From: Leifsonia sp. ZF2019 | GTDB lineage: Bacteria; Actinomycetota; Actinomycetes; Actinomycetales; Microbacteriaceae | NCBI RefSeq assembly: GCF_019924635.1 | Contig: NZ_CP065037.1 | Coordinates: 1,240,001-1,304,000, forward strand | Direction of reading: 5' to 3' | DNA: 64,000 bases | Shown: in pieces, positions 54,288 to 63,962 of the stretch | Layout of the letters: each line of letters begins with the position of its first letter | How positions within the stretch are numbered: the first letter of the stretch is position 1 | Notes under the pieces: generated by a model | What the model was told of the DNA's origin: nothing | The model's database searches: none | Seen by the model: the letters and a program-made list of their open reading frames with translations, nothing else | Program-made: the position numbers and the translations under genes

Positions 54288-55450
54288 TTCGGGACCTCCA
54301 GCACCACGGTCGTCCCGCTGCCGGGGGAGGAGAAGAGCCGGGCGTTGCCCCCCACGTCGCGCAGTCGCGCGACGATCGACTCCGTGTAGCCCAGCCGGCC
54401 CTCCTCGATGGTCGCGACGTCGAAGCCCTTGCCCGCGTCGGTGACCATGGCCCGCACGGTCGTCTCGTCATCCGTGATGGTCACGTGGGCCTCGTTGACG
54501 CCGGAGTGACGGCGCACGTTCTCGAGGCACTCCCCGAGCGCGAGCAGGAACGAGTCGAGCACATCGCTGGGCAGCAGCACCTGCCCCGAGCCGTGCCAGT
54601 TGACCTCCAGGCCCATGCGGCGGAAGCGCTGCTTCACGGACTCCAGCGTGTTGCCCAGGGTCGACTCCTCCACCGGTTTCAGCCGGTAGTCGCCGGAGCG
54701 CGTGGGGTCGGGTGTGAAGCCGAGGCGCAGCTGGCGCAGCAGGGCGGCGTCCTCCGCCGCCTGCTCGCGCAGGGCGGCGACGCTCACGCCGACACCCGAG
54801 TGGGCGAGCAATGTGAGAGTCGCGAGCACCGTGTCGTGCAGCAGCCGGGCTCCCTGGCGGCGGCGCGCCTCCGTCTCGCTGGCCTGGCGTTCGACGCGGT
54901 ACGCGCGGCTCATCGTCGAGATGCGCTTGAGCGTGCGGGGGACGGTGCGTGACAGCCACACGCCGGTCGCGGTGAGGGCGACCCAGCCGGCGCCGATCAG
55001 CAGCAGCGGCTCGGCGAGCCGGGACCCGGTCACGAGCAGGGTCGTGACCGCAGCGGCGACGGTGACGGCGGCGGCCGCGATCAGGAGCGCCAGTCCGGAG
55101 CGGGAGGTCACCGACTGCACCGACAAGCAGGCGATGCCGACGGCGCCGACGACGCCCACCGCGCTCAGCGCGGACGGGCCGAGCGGGGTCATCGGCAGGA
55201 GGTTCAGCAGGATGATGGCGGTGCCGGCCACCACGATGACGCACATCCAGAGCGCGGAGCGCGCGAGCCCGGCGAGCTGGAACTGCGCGTATGCCAGGCA
55301 CGCGAGGAGCACCAGGGAGGCGAGGTAGAGGGGCAGAGGCAGGGTTCCCGGGATGCTGAGGCAGACGAGGGCGGTCGCGCTCGCGGTCAGTCCGACGGTG
55401 CGGGCCGTCGCGGCGAGGAGCCGATCACGCTCCTTCTGGATGCGCGACAT
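54284..55450 (-). CDS. Sensor histidine kinase (NarL-type partner)
   Basis: The 388-residue membrane kinase has about six helices (residues about 15-190). A HisKA_3-like dimerisation segment then holds the phospho-acceptor His in RQGARLLHDTVLATLTLLAH. The ATPase part includes LALGECLENVRRHSGVNEAH (N-box with Glu and Asn) and VTDAGKGFDVATIEEGRLGY (G1 box). SPGSGTTVVLEVPK closes it. This resembles DesK/NarX-type kinases that pair with LuxR-family regulators, such as the one two genes downstream. Its stop overlaps the start of the degenerate partner, so the three genes form one operon. The signal is unknown. GGAGGAGG directly precedes the ATG. Confidence 0.88.
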   Translation of the reverse strand: MSRIQKERDRLLAATARTVGLTASATALVCLSIPGTLPLPLYLASLVLLACLAYAQFQLAGLARSALWMCVIVVAGTAIILLNLLPMTPLGPSALSAVGVVGAVGIACLSVQSVTSRSGLALLIAAAAVTVAAAVTTLLVTGSRLAEPLLLIGAGWVALTATGVWLSRTVPRTLKRISTMSRAYRVERQASETEARRRQGARLLHDTVLATLTLLAHSGVGVSVAALREQAAEDAALLRQLRLGFTPDPTRSGDYRLKPVEESTLGNTLESVKQRFRRMGLEVNWHGSGQVLLPSDVLDSFLLALGECLENVRRHSGVNEAHVTITDDETTVRAMVTDAGKGFDVATIEEGRLGYTESIVARLRDVGGNARLFSSPGSGTTVVLEVPK

Positions 55451-55465
55451 CCTCCTCCGTTCCGC

Positions 55466-56671
55466 TCAGGACGCGAACAGGCGCCTCAGGTGCTCGCTGA
55501 CGGCGTCGTCTTCGATCAGGAACCCGTCGTGACCGAAGTCCGACCGGATCACCACAGGAACTCTACCGTCGATCGTGTCGGGCAGGTGGGAGGCGATGAC
55601 CTCCTGCCCCTCGACCGGGAACAGGCGATCGCTGTCGATCCCGAGCACGAGCGTGCGCGCGGTCACCCGTGCCAGGGCGGCGGCAACGCCTCCCCGGTCG
55701 CGGCCGATGTCGTGCGAGTTCATCGCCTGCACCAGGGTGATGTAGCTGTTCGCGTCGAATCGCCGGGTGAACTTGTTGCCGTGGAAGTCGAGGTAGGACT
55801 CGACGGCGAAGCGGCCGCCGCCGCCGAGAGGGCTGATGCCGCTCTGCCACGTGCGCTCGAAGCGCGCGTTGAGCTCGGACGGGCTGCGGTAGTTGAGGAG
55901 GGCCATGCGGCGCGCGAGGGCCAGCCCCTGCGAGGGGCCGTCGCCGTCGCCGGCGTCGTAGTAGAGGCCGCCGCGGAACAGCGGGTCGGTTCGTACGGCC
56001 TCGATCTGCACCGAGTTGAGCGCGATCTGGTCGGCCGTCGAGAACGGGGGAGCGGCGAGCACCGCCAGGCGCTCGACCCGCTCCGGGAACGACACCGCCC
56101 ACTCCAGAGCCTGCATGCCGCCCATCGAGCCGCCGACGACGGCTGCCCAACGGTCGATGCCCAGCGCGTCGGTGAACGCGGCCTGCGCGTTCACCTGGTC
56201 CCGGATGGTGGTGAACGGGAAGCGCGGGCCCCACTCGGCGCCGTCGGGGGCGATGGAGGCCGGTCCGGTGGTGCCCTGGCAGCCGCCGAGCATGTTCGGG
56301 ACGACGACGAACCAGCGGTCCGTGTCGATCGCCTTGCCCGGGCCGATGATCCCGGACCACCAGCCCGCGGTCTGCTGCCCGGGTCCGGCCGGCCCGACCG
56401 CGTGGCTGTCGCCCGTCAGCGCGTGCAGCACCAGTACGGCGTTGTCGCCGGCGGGAGAGAGCTCGCCCCAGGTCTCGTAGGCGATCCGCACGTAGGGGAG
56501 GGATTCGCCGCTCTCGAACGCGAACGCCCCGATCCCGGCGAACCGCCTGCCCGCCGGCGGGTCGGTCTCCTTCCACGCGCCGCTGGCCGGAGGCTTGCCG
56601 AGCAGCGAGCGCGCCTGGGCCTCCGTGATGAAACTCGACGGGGCCGTGTCGGCGGATGTCTGCCACTCCAT
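55466..56671 (-). CDS. metX: Homoserine O-acetyltransferase
   Basis: The 401-residue alpha/beta-hydrolase-fold enzyme makes O-acetylhomoserine from homoserine and acetyl-CoA, the first committed step of methionine synthesis. Landmarks: VRIAYETWGELSPAGDNAVL, VLHALTGDSHA, PNMLGGCQGTTGPAS, FPFTTIRDQV, the nucleophile elbow VVGGSMGGMQALEWA, the catalytic Asp in LVLGIDSDRLFPVEGQ and the catalytic His in FGHDGFLIED. The ATG (complement of 56669-56671) follows GAGAAT by 6 bases. The product is used by MetY, encoded 3.9 kb away. It can also be annotated with succinyl specificity, but the LGGCQGTTGP pattern fits the acetyl type. Confidence 0.94.
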   Translation of the reverse strand: MEWQTSADTAPSSFITEAQARSLLGKPPASGAWKETDPPAGRRFAGIGAFAFESGESLPYVRIAYETWGELSPAGDNAVLVLHALTGDSHAVGPAGPGQQTAGWWSGIIGPGKAIDTDRWFVVVPNMLGGCQGTTGPASIAPDGAEWGPRFPFTTIRDQVNAQAAFTDALGIDRWAAVVGGSMGGMQALEWAVSFPERVERLAVLAAPPFSTADQIALNSVQIEAVRTDPLFRGGLYYDAGDGDGPSQGLALARRMALLNYRSPSELNARFERTWQSGISPLGGGGRFAVESYLDFHGNKFTRRFDANSYITLVQAMNSHDIGRDRGGVAAALARVTARTLVLGIDSDRLFPVEGQEVIASHLPDTIDGRVPVVIRSDFGHDGFLIEDDAVSEHLRRLFAS

Positions 56672-56677
56672 GGGTTC

Positions 56678-56683
56678 ATTCTC
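56678..56683 (-). promoter_or_regulatory. Candidate minus-10 (GAGAAT) for metX
   Basis: GAGAAT on the minus strand ends 6 bases before the metX ATG; no ribosome site is visible. The same element precedes ahcY, the other methionine-cycle gene. Confidence 0.4.
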
Positions 56684-56798
56684 GCGGAGCGGGAGGGGCG
56701 TCCGCGCTCTGTTACGTCGCCAGCGGTGCTGTAGGCTTCCTGGGACTCGGCTTTCAAAACGATGAAAGTCTTTACATGTGTTGCGGGGTGGGCGGATC

Positions 56799-57299
56799 AT
56801 GATCGTCTTCTTGATCATCGGCGGCGTGGGGCTGGCCCTGCTGCTGATCTCGATGCTCTTCGGCGAGCTGCTCGACCTGCTCGACGGCGCGCTCTCCGGC
56901 ACCGGGCTCGGCGCCGGTCTCACGATCTTCGGCGCGTCCGGGCTGCTGGTGCTGGCCAACGACTGGCCGGTCGGCTTCGCGTACCTGATCGCTGCGGCAG
57001 CCGGCGTCGTGACGCTCATCGGCGTGCAGCTGCTGGTACGCCGTTTCCAGAGCAGCGAGGACGGCACCCCCTCCGATCCCTCCGACCTCACCGGCGTGAC
57101 GCGTACGCGCGTGACGCCGAACGGAGGCGAGGTCAGCCTCGACGGGCCCCACGAGCTCGAGGCGCGGCTGGCCTACTCCGATGAGGAGATCCCGGCCGGC
57201 ACCGTCATCCGGGTGGTGGAATCCCACGGCGCCCGGGTGAAGGTCGCACGGCTCGCGTCCGCCTCCATCCCCGCATCCACCGACCCTGAGAAGGACTGA
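56799..57299 (+). CDS. NfeD-like membrane protein
   Basis: The 166-residue protein has three membrane helices (MIVFLIIGGVGLALLLISML, GLTIFGASGLLVLAND and FAYLIAAAAGVVTLIGVQLL) and a C-terminal OB-fold segment (LTGVTRTRVTPNGGEVSLDG through IRVVESHGARVKVARL). This is the NfeDI/short NfeD layout without a ClpP-like protease domain. NfeD proteins are always next to SPFH/stomatin proteins, as here: the SPFH gene begins 3 bases after its stop. ATG at 56799 is chosen; a GTG at 56778 would add seven residues. It is thought to support SPFH assembly or membrane-microdomain quality control. Confidence 0.88.
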   Translation: MIVFLIIGGVGLALLLISMLFGELLDLLDGALSGTGLGAGLTIFGASGLLVLANDWPVGFAYLIAAAAGVVTLIGVQLLVRRFQSSEDGTPSDPSDLTGVTRTRVTPNGGEVSLDGPHELEARLAYSDEEIPAGTVIRVVESHGARVKVARLASASIPASTDPEKD

Positions 57300-57302
57300 G
57301 AC

Positions 57303-58838
57303 ATGAACACTCCCTCCTCCATCGCCGGCATCATCGCGGTCGTCGGCATCATCGTCGCCGTCCTGGCGGTCTTCCTCTTCATCGCCAGCCGGATCCGGCG
57401 CGTGGCCCCCAACGAGGCGCTCGTCATCGTCGGCCGCGGCGCCGGGCGCGCGTCGGCCGCAGCGGTGGCATCCGGCGAGCACGAGGGCGGCCAGCGTGTC
57501 GTCATCGGCGGCCGCGTGTTCATCTGGCCGATCCTGCAGCAGGGCTTCGCGATCTCGCTCGAACAGCGCCAGATCGGCATCGTGGTCGAGGGCGTCGACG
57601 CGAACTTCATCAAGCTGGCCATCCAGGCCAGCGTCAACTTCAAGGTCTCGGGGACGCCGGAGGGCGTCCGCCGCGCCGCGCAGCGCTTCCTCTCGCAGCA
57701 GAACTCGCTGACCGAGATCATCCAGCAGTCCCTCGAGGGCTCCCTGCGCTCGATCATCGGCAACATGCCCGTCAAGGACATCATCTCGAACCGCAACGCG
57801 CTGTCGGAGGCGGTCGTCGAGGCGACCAAGGTCGACCTCGCCGAGCAGGGCCTCCAGGTCGACCTGCTCAACATCTCCGACATCTCCACGCCGGGCACCA
57901 ACTACCTCGCCGACCTGGGCCGCGCGGAGGCCGCGCTCGCCAAGCAGAACGCCGAGATCCGCGAGGTCGAGACCGCGCGCGCCAGCGAGTTCGCCCGCAT
58001 CGACGCCGCCGAGCAGATCGCCGAGCGCCAGAAGGCGCTGAGCCTCAAGCAGGCCACGATCAAGGCCGAGACCGATCGTGCCAACGCCGAGGCGGAGGCC
58101 GCGGGGCAGCTCGCGCAGGCCGAGCAGCAGAAGCTGGTCGCGACGCAGGAGCGCGACGCCCTCGCCGAGAAGGCGAAGGTGGAGCAGGAGCGTCTCGACA
58201 TCGAGGTGCGCAAGCCCGCCGAGGCCGACGCGTACGCGACGGTCCAGCGCGCCCAGGCCGAGCGCGACGCGGCCAACGCCGCCACCGAGGCCGACGCCTA
58301 CAAGCGCCGCACGATCGCCGAGGCCAACAAGGTCGCCGCCGTGCAGGACGCCCAGGCTGCCGCGGAGTCCGTCCGCCTCGCCGGTGAGGCGGAGCGCGAC
58401 CGGCAGATCGCGCTCGCCGCCGGTGTGCGTGCGGACGGCGAGGCGCGGGCTTCGGCGATCGAGGCCGAGGGTCTCGCGGAGGCACGGGCCACCGACGCCA
58501 AGGCCGAGGCGCTGCGGAAGTTCGGGGAGGCGGGCCTGGCGTCCGAGATCATCGACCGCCTGCCCGAGATCACGCGCGCCGTCGCGGAGCCGCTGGGCAA
58601 TATCGACAACCTCACGGTCATCAGCACCGAGGGCGCGTCCGCGGTCACCAAGACGATCGGCCAGGTGACGAGCGAGGTGCCGAAGGTCGTCAAAGACCTG
58701 ACCGGTCTCGACCTGGGGGCGATCCTCGGCTCCCTCGCGGGAGGGGCGCTCGGCGCGACCGCGCTCGGCGCTGCAGCTCCGGGCACCGCGACGCGCGTCG
58801 AGCGGCCGACGTCCCCGGCGACGACGGCCGGCGAGTAG
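57303..58838 (+). CDS. SPFH/flotillin family protein
   Basis: The 511-residue protein has an N-terminal membrane helix (about residues 6-27), an SPFH domain (VAPNEALVIVGRGAGRASAA through DLGRAEAALAKQNAEI) and a long Ala/Glu/Lys coiled coil with repeated AEA/AKAE patterns to about residue 400. A hydrophobic Gly/Ala-rich C-terminus follows. Flotillins oligomerise into membrane scaffolds that organise lipid microdomains. It is the downstream partner of nfeD. AAGGA lies about 6 bases before the ATG, within the end of the nfeD gene. Length fits bacterial flotillins of the FloT type. Confidence 0.92.
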   Translation: MNTPSSIAGIIAVVGIIVAVLAVFLFIASRIRRVAPNEALVIVGRGAGRASAAAVASGEHEGGQRVVIGGRVFIWPILQQGFAISLEQRQIGIVVEGVDANFIKLAIQASVNFKVSGTPEGVRRAAQRFLSQQNSLTEIIQQSLEGSLRSIIGNMPVKDIISNRNALSEAVVEATKVDLAEQGLQVDLLNISDISTPGTNYLADLGRAEAALAKQNAEIREVETARASEFARIDAAEQIAERQKALSLKQATIKAETDRANAEAEAAGQLAQAEQQKLVATQERDALAEKAKVEQERLDIEVRKPAEADAYATVQRAQAERDAANAATEADAYKRRTIAEANKVAAVQDAQAAAESVRLAGEAERDRQIALAAGVRADGEARASAIEAEGLAEARATDAKAEALRKFGEAGLASEIIDRLPEITRAVAEPLGNIDNLTVISTEGASAVTKTIGQVTSEVPKVVKDLTGLDLGAILGSLAGGALGATALGAAAPGTATRVERPTSPATTAGE

Positions 58839-58880
58839 CCTCCAGCGACGACGACGACGACGGCCGGCCGGCCGGCGGGA

Positions 58881-59618
58881 CTACCCGTCGGTGTCCGGCC
58901 GTGTCGCTTCCCGGGAATCCGCCTCACCCGGGTCTGCGGGCAGCGGCAGCTCGCGGCCGAGTTCGCGCGGGCTCGAGTGGTCGTGGCGGAGGTACTGCGT
59001 CCGCTCGTTGAGGAAGGAGACGACCGTGGCGCTAGCGGTGCCGACGATGGCGATGCCGCCGATCATCAAGACCACGGCGAGGACGCGGCCGGTGATCGTC
59101 ACCGGGTAGAAGTCGCCGTAGCCGACGGTCGCCATCGTGACGCACGCCCACCAGACTGCATCGCCGAAGCTGTGGATGTTGCCGCCCGGCGCGTAGCGTT
59201 CGGCGCGGTAGACGGCGAGGGCGATCGTGTAGATGAACATCACGACGAAGGCTCCGGCGATCACCAGCACCCGTCGTCGCACGTGGGCGGGGGAGTCGCC
59301 GCGGAAGCCGTGGATACGGCTCAGCCCGGTCAGCAGCCGGAACGGCCGCGCCATCGGCAGAAACACCGAGAGCAGATCGACCTTGTTGCGGCGCACGAAG
59401 CGCACCTTGTCGTCGGCGAGCGCGAACCGGATCACGTAGTCGACCAGGAAGAACAGCCAGACAGCCAGGAGAACCCCCACGAGCAGCGCGTGCAGCCACC
59501 GTGCCGGGCGCTCGTCGAGGATCTCCCAGCTGTAGGCGATCAGGAAGACGACGCTGGCGACCACGCCGGGCCAGGCGGTCGCCCGCTCCCAGCGCTCGCG
59601 CCCGGCGTCGTCGCCCAC
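58881..59618 (-). CDS. Two-pore-loop type potassium channel protein (Ion_trans_2)
   Basis: The 245-residue protein has voltage-sensor-like helices in the first half (VVASVVFLIAYSWEILDERP, LLVGVLLAVWLFFLVDYVIR, VRRNKVDLLSVFLPMARPFR), then an S5-pore-S6 unit with the selectivity filter TVGYGD preceded by DAVWWACVTMA. After the pore, VLMIGGIAIVGTASATVVSF is S6. The S4 segment has only three or four Arg, so voltage sensitivity is uncertain. The cytosolic tail is short and charged and has no RCK domain. The GTG start lies upstream of an SDR gene on the same strand, 3 bases from its stop. Confidence 0.92.
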   Translation of the reverse strand: MGDDAGRERWERATAWPGVVASVVFLIAYSWEILDERPARWLHALLVGVLLAVWLFFLVDYVIRFALADDKVRFVRRNKVDLLSVFLPMARPFRLLTGLSRIHGFRGDSPAHVRRRVLVIAGAFVVMFIYTIALAVYRAERYAPGGNIHSFGDAVWWACVTMATVGYGDFYPVTITGRVLAVVLMIGGIAIVGTASATVVSFLNERTQYLRHDHSSPRELGRELPLPADPGEADSREATRPDTDG

Positions 59619-59621
59619 GCC

Positions 59622-60398
59622 TCAGCCCTCCCTGACCTGCAGCGGGCCCTTGTGGAAGCGGTACGGGGCGGCCTGGGCGACGGGCTTCACCACGATGAGG
59701 TCGAGGTCGACGTGCCGCGGCAGCTCCAGGGCGTGCACGATGGTCTCGGCGATGTCCTCCGCGCTGAGCGGCTCGGGAACGTCCTCATAGACCGCGTCGC
59801 GCTTCTCCTTGTCGCCGCCGAAGCGCACCAGGGAGAACTCCTCGGTCGCGACCATCCCGGGCGCGACCTCGACGACCCGGATGGGCTCGCCGTTGAGCTC
59901 GAGCCGCAGCACCTCCGTCAGCGCGTGCTGTGCGAACTTCGCGGCGTTGTAGCCTCCGCCGCCGACGTACGCCTGATGGCCCGCGATGGAGGTGAGGTTG
60001 AGGATGTCGGCATGGCCGGTCTCGGCCGCGCCCGCCCGCAGCAGCGGCAGCAGCGCGCTGATCACCCGCTTGGTGCCGAGCACGTTGATCTCGTACATCC
60101 AGGCCCAGTCGTCGACGCTCGAGCCCTCGACCGAGTCGAGCCCCTTCGCCCCGCCGGCGTTGTTGACGAGGGCGTGCACGCTCCCCGTGGCCGCGAGATG
60201 GTCGCGGAGCGCGTCGACGTCGCTCTGCTTCGTGAGGTCGGCGGCGAACACGTCGGCCCCGGTCTGGTCCGCCAGCGCGCGCAGCCGGTCCGCGCGGCGG
60301 GCGACGCCCACGACATCCCAGCCCCGCTCGCGGAAGAGGCGGACCGCCGCCGCCCCGATGCCCGAACTCGCTCCCGTAACGACCACACGTCTGCTCAT
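59622..60398 (-). CDS. Short-chain dehydrogenase/reductase (YdfG-like)
   Basis: The 258-residue SDR has the cofactor motif VVVTGASSGIGAAAVRLF, the Arg in GVARRADRLRAL typical of NADP preference, NNAGG, and the catalytic tetrad Asn (INVLGT), Ser (LNLTSIAGH), Tyr and Lys (YNAAKFAQHAL). It resembles YdfG/serine or 3-hydroxypropionate dehydrogenases that act on small hydroxy acids. The C-terminal part DVPEPLSAEDIAETIVHALE is typical of this group. ATG at 60398 (complement) lies 7 bases after GAGAAT. Its gene is followed by that of the potassium channel on the same strand, probably as one unit. It is divergent from metY. Confidence 0.92.
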   Translation of the reverse strand: MSRRVVVTGASSGIGAAAVRLFRERGWDVVGVARRADRLRALADQTGADVFAADLTKQSDVDALRDHLAATGSVHALVNNAGGAKGLDSVEGSSVDDWAWMYEINVLGTKRVISALLPLLRAGAAETGHADILNLTSIAGHQAYVGGGGYNAAKFAQHALTEVLRLELNGEPIRVVEVAPGMVATEEFSLVRFGGDKEKRDAVYEDVPEPLSAEDIAETIVHALELPRHVDLDLIVVKPVAQAAPYRFHKGPLQVREG

Positions 60399-60405
60399 GG
60401 ATCCC

Positions 60406-60411
60406 ATTCTC
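60406..60411 (-). promoter_or_regulatory. Candidate minus-10 (GAGAAT) for the SDR gene
   Basis: GAGAAT on the minus strand ends 7 bases before the SDR ATG; leaderless initiation is inferred, as for ahcY with the same spacing. Confidence 0.35.
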
Positions 60412-60460
60412 ACGGGTTACGGCGTGTTTCGGGCGCGTTGCCGCCCTGCGAGGCGCCCTC

Positions 60461-60466
60461 TACCCT
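60461..60466 (+). promoter_or_regulatory. Candidate minus-10 (TACCCT) for metY
   Basis: TACCCT lies in the 123-base gap between the SDR gene and metY and would give a leader of about 50 bases. Unlike its neighbours metY has a normal ribosome site (GAAGGAG). The leader shows a few GC stems but no recognisable SAM riboswitch core. Confidence 0.35.
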
Positions 60467-60521
60467 GGCAGGGAGGCGGTGGCAGGGCCGCTCGACGATT
60501 TTCACCCGAAGGAGCTACGCC

Positions 60522-61844
<1,323 letters not shown>

Positions 61845-61859
61845 CCTCCGAGAAGTTCC

Positions 61860-61917
61860 CGAGACGTGAGTCGTTGCGGGTCCCGGACACTCCGGTCCCG
61901 CGACGACTCACGTCTCG
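61860..61917. repeat. Very stable long palindrome between convergent genes
   Basis: Two 21-base arms, starting CGAGACGTGAGTCGTTGCGG (61860-61880 and 61897-61917), match at 20 of 21 positions. Inside them CCGG pairs with CCGG around an ACACT loop. It ends 4 bases before the MFS stop and lies 15 bases after the metY stop. It is far longer than the other terminators in the window and could act as a bidirectional terminator or belong to a REP-like family. Confidence 0.7.
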
Positions 61918-61921
61918 TTCG

Positions 61922-63394
61922 TCAGACGACGGGGTCCGCGAGCATCGGCTCCGCGTCCGAGAACGCCAGCTTGGGCACGAAGAAGAGGAGCACGGCGGCG
62001 GCGATCGCGCCGAGGCCGCAGATGGCCCAGACGAGCATGTAGCCGAACAGGCTCGCGGCCGTCGCCGTGACGGTCGCGGCGCCCGCCAGAAGGACGACGC
62101 CGAACACCGCGGAGGCGAAGGAGCCCCCGACCGTCTTCGTCGTGTTGGTCATGGCCGTGGCGACACCGGTCTGGCCGCGCGGGGCAGCTGCGGCCGCCGC
62201 GGCGGGGAGAGCACCGACGAGCGCGCCCGAGCCGATGCCCGCGATCGCCATGTTGGTGAACACCTCCCACGTCTCCAGGTGGAACGGCAGGAACATCAGG
62301 TAGCCGATCCCGACCAGGAAAGCGGCGATGATGAGCGTGATCCGCGGGCTCAGCCAGGACGAAACGAGCGGGAAGAGCACCGCGCCGACGATCATGGAGA
62401 TCAGGTAGGCGCCGATCAGGATGCTGCGCTGGCCGGCCGTGAGACCGAGGCCGTAGCCGTTCACCGGGTCGGTTCCCGCATACGTGCTGAGCGGTGCCTG
62501 CGCGCCCAGGAGGCTGATGCCCACGAGACCGGCGGTGAGCTGGATGGGCCACATGTTCGGGCGGCGCAGCACCCGGAGGTCGATCGCCGGGTCGGACTGC
62601 CTGAGCTCCCACCGGCCGAAGGGCACGAAGGCGAGCACGCCGACGACGATGAGCGCCCACACCCACCACGTGCCGACACCGTTGATGCGCAGGAAGGTGA
62701 GTCCCGAGGTGATGAGCAGGAGCGCGAGGGTGAGGAGGACGAACCCGACGCCATCGAGCCTGCGGTCGGGCGTCGGCTCCGACTCCGGCACGCCGAAGAG
62801 GATGGCGAAGAAGACGAGGGTGACCGCGATCGCCGGCACCATCAGCGTGACGCTGAGGTTCTCGCCGACCGCCTCGAACAGCAGCCCGGCACCGACCGCG
62901 CCGAGGATGGCCCCGAGCTCGAGGGCGACGACGAGCAGCCCCGCCGCGCGCCGCCTCTGCGACGCCCCGGTGCCGGAGCGGCGTCCGCGGTCGAAGATGA
63001 GCGCCACCTCCAACGGCAGCCAGACCACATAGAACCCTTGCAGCGCGAACGCGATGAGGAAGGTGACGAAGTTGCCGGAGAACGCGAGGGCCCACGTGGA
63101 GAGTGCGGTGATCACGGTCGCGATGAGCAGGACGCGCTTGTGCCCGAACATGTCGCCGAGCTTCGCGAGCGGCGGCACGACGAGGGCGGAGAGCAGCAGC
63201 TGCGCGGCCTCGAACCAGTTGTAGTCGGCGTCGTGGATGCCCAGGTGCTTGACCGTGTCGGAGATCAGCGGAACGTAGTACCCCTGCAGGATCCCGCTGG
63301 TGAGCTCCACCAGCGCCAGCCACCCGATGAGCCCGGCGGTCACGCCGATCGCGACGGTCGCCCGGCGGGACGAGACGGTCTTCTCTGAGGTCAT
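61922..63394 (-). CDS. MFS transporter, DHA2/EmrB-like with 14 helices
   Basis: The 490-residue protein has about 14 membrane helices. Motif A follows helix 2 as KLGDMFGHKRVLLIATVITA, and LSALVVPPLAKLGD precedes it. Further segments include GYYVPLISDTVKHLGI and QTGVATAMTNTTKTVGGSFA, typical of the DHA2 drug:H+ antiporter group. ATG at 63394 (complement) gives the correct N-terminal length; ATG at 63409 adds five residues. A TAGCAT hexamer lies 5 bases upstream of that start. The likely role is export of a drug or metabolite. It is divergent from the phosphoribosyltransferase gene. Confidence 0.92.
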   Translation of the reverse strand: MTSEKTVSSRRATVAIGVTAGLIGWLALVELTSGILQGYYVPLISDTVKHLGIHDADYNWFEAAQLLLSALVVPPLAKLGDMFGHKRVLLIATVITALSTWALAFSGNFVTFLIAFALQGFYVVWLPLEVALIFDRGRRSGTGASQRRRAAGLLVVALELGAILGAVGAGLLFEAVGENLSVTLMVPAIAVTLVFFAILFGVPESEPTPDRRLDGVGFVLLTLALLLITSGLTFLRINGVGTWWVWALIVVGVLAFVPFGRWELRQSDPAIDLRVLRRPNMWPIQLTAGLVGISLLGAQAPLSTYAGTDPVNGYGLGLTAGQRSILIGAYLISMIVGAVLFPLVSSWLSPRITLIIAAFLVGIGYLMFLPFHLETWEVFTNMAIAGIGSGALVGALPAAAAAAAPRGQTGVATAMTNTTKTVGGSFASAVFGVVLLAGAATVTATAASLFGYMLVWAICGLGAIAAAVLLFFVPKLAFSDAEPMLADPVV

Positions 63395-63423
63395 GCTGGA
63401 TGCTAGCACCGCTCGCGGGCGGG

Positions 63424-63429
63424 TAACGT
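63424..63429 (+). promoter_or_regulatory. Candidate minus-10 (TAACGT) for the phosphoribosyltransferase gene
   Basis: TAACGT ends 6 bases before the GTG at 63436; the following G-run abuts the start codon. The divergent MFS gene has TAGCAT (complement of 63400-63405) 5 bases from its ATG, so the 41-base gap looks like another compact divergent pair. Confidence 0.45.
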
Positions 63430-63435
63430 AGGGGG

Positions 63436-63954
63436 GTGGCCAGCGAACTCGACGACTCAGGTGCAGGTGTTCTCGCAGAGACCGAACGGGAAGTGCTGGG
63501 CTGGTTGGAGTTCGGCGACGCCGCCCGCCACCTCGCTGGCGAGGTGCTCGAATCCGGGTTCGAGCCCGACATGGTCATCGCGATCGCGCGCGGCGGTCTG
63601 CTGCTCGCCGGGGCGATCTCGTACGCGCTCGGCATCAAGGCGTGCGGCGCACTCAACGTCGAGTTCTACAGGGGTGTCGACGAACGTCTGCCGGAGCCGG
63701 TCGTGCTCCCGCCGATGCTCGACTCGTCCGCTCTGGAGTCCAAGCGCGTGCTGCTCGTCGACGACGTCTCCGACTCGGGCCGCACCCTCGCCATGGTGGT
63801 GGACCTGATCGCCGCCTCGGGTGCCGACGTGCGCACGGTCTGCCTGTACTCGAAACCGCGCACCGCGCTCGAGCCCGACTTCGTCTGGCGCCGAACCGAC
63901 CGCTGGATCACGTTCCCGTGGTCGGCGCTGCCGCCGGTCACCGCGGCGCACTGA
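63436..63954 (+). CDS. Phosphoribosyltransferase family protein
   Basis: The 172-residue protein has a phosphoribosyltransferase fold: VIAIARGGLLLAGAISYALG (hydroxyl loop region) and the PRPP motif RVLLVDDVSDSGRTLAMVVD. The latter has Asp-Asp and Ser-Gly-Arg-Thr. TVCLYSKPRTALEPDFVW and DRWITFPWSAL are typical of the hypoxanthine/xanthine-like PRT group of actinobacteria. Position and length fit xanthine or hypoxanthine salvage, but the substrate is unresolved and it has also been called a nucleotide-salvage PRT of unknown base. The N-terminal 20 residues are acidic and probably disordered. The start codon GTG follows a TAACGT hexamer by 6 bases. Confidence 0.85.
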   Translation: MASELDDSGAGVLAETEREVLGWLEFGDAARHLAGEVLESGFEPDMVIAIARGGLLLAGAISYALGIKACGALNVEFYRGVDERLPEPVVLPPMLDSSALESKRVLLVDDVSDSGRTLAMVVDLIAASGADVRTVCLYSKPRTALEPDFVWRRTDRWITFPWSALPPVTAAH

Positions 63955-63962
63955 CCACGACG

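Noticed and set aside
58839..58880. CGA repeat run and GGCCGGCC palindrome after the SPFH gene
   Set aside because: A short low-complexity run in a 42-base convergent gap; too small to be called a repeat element and no clear hairpin loop.
60399..60521. SAM riboswitch before metY
   Set aside because: The 123-base gap has GC stems but lacks the conserved core of SAM-I/SAM-IV elements; no match could be traced by eye.
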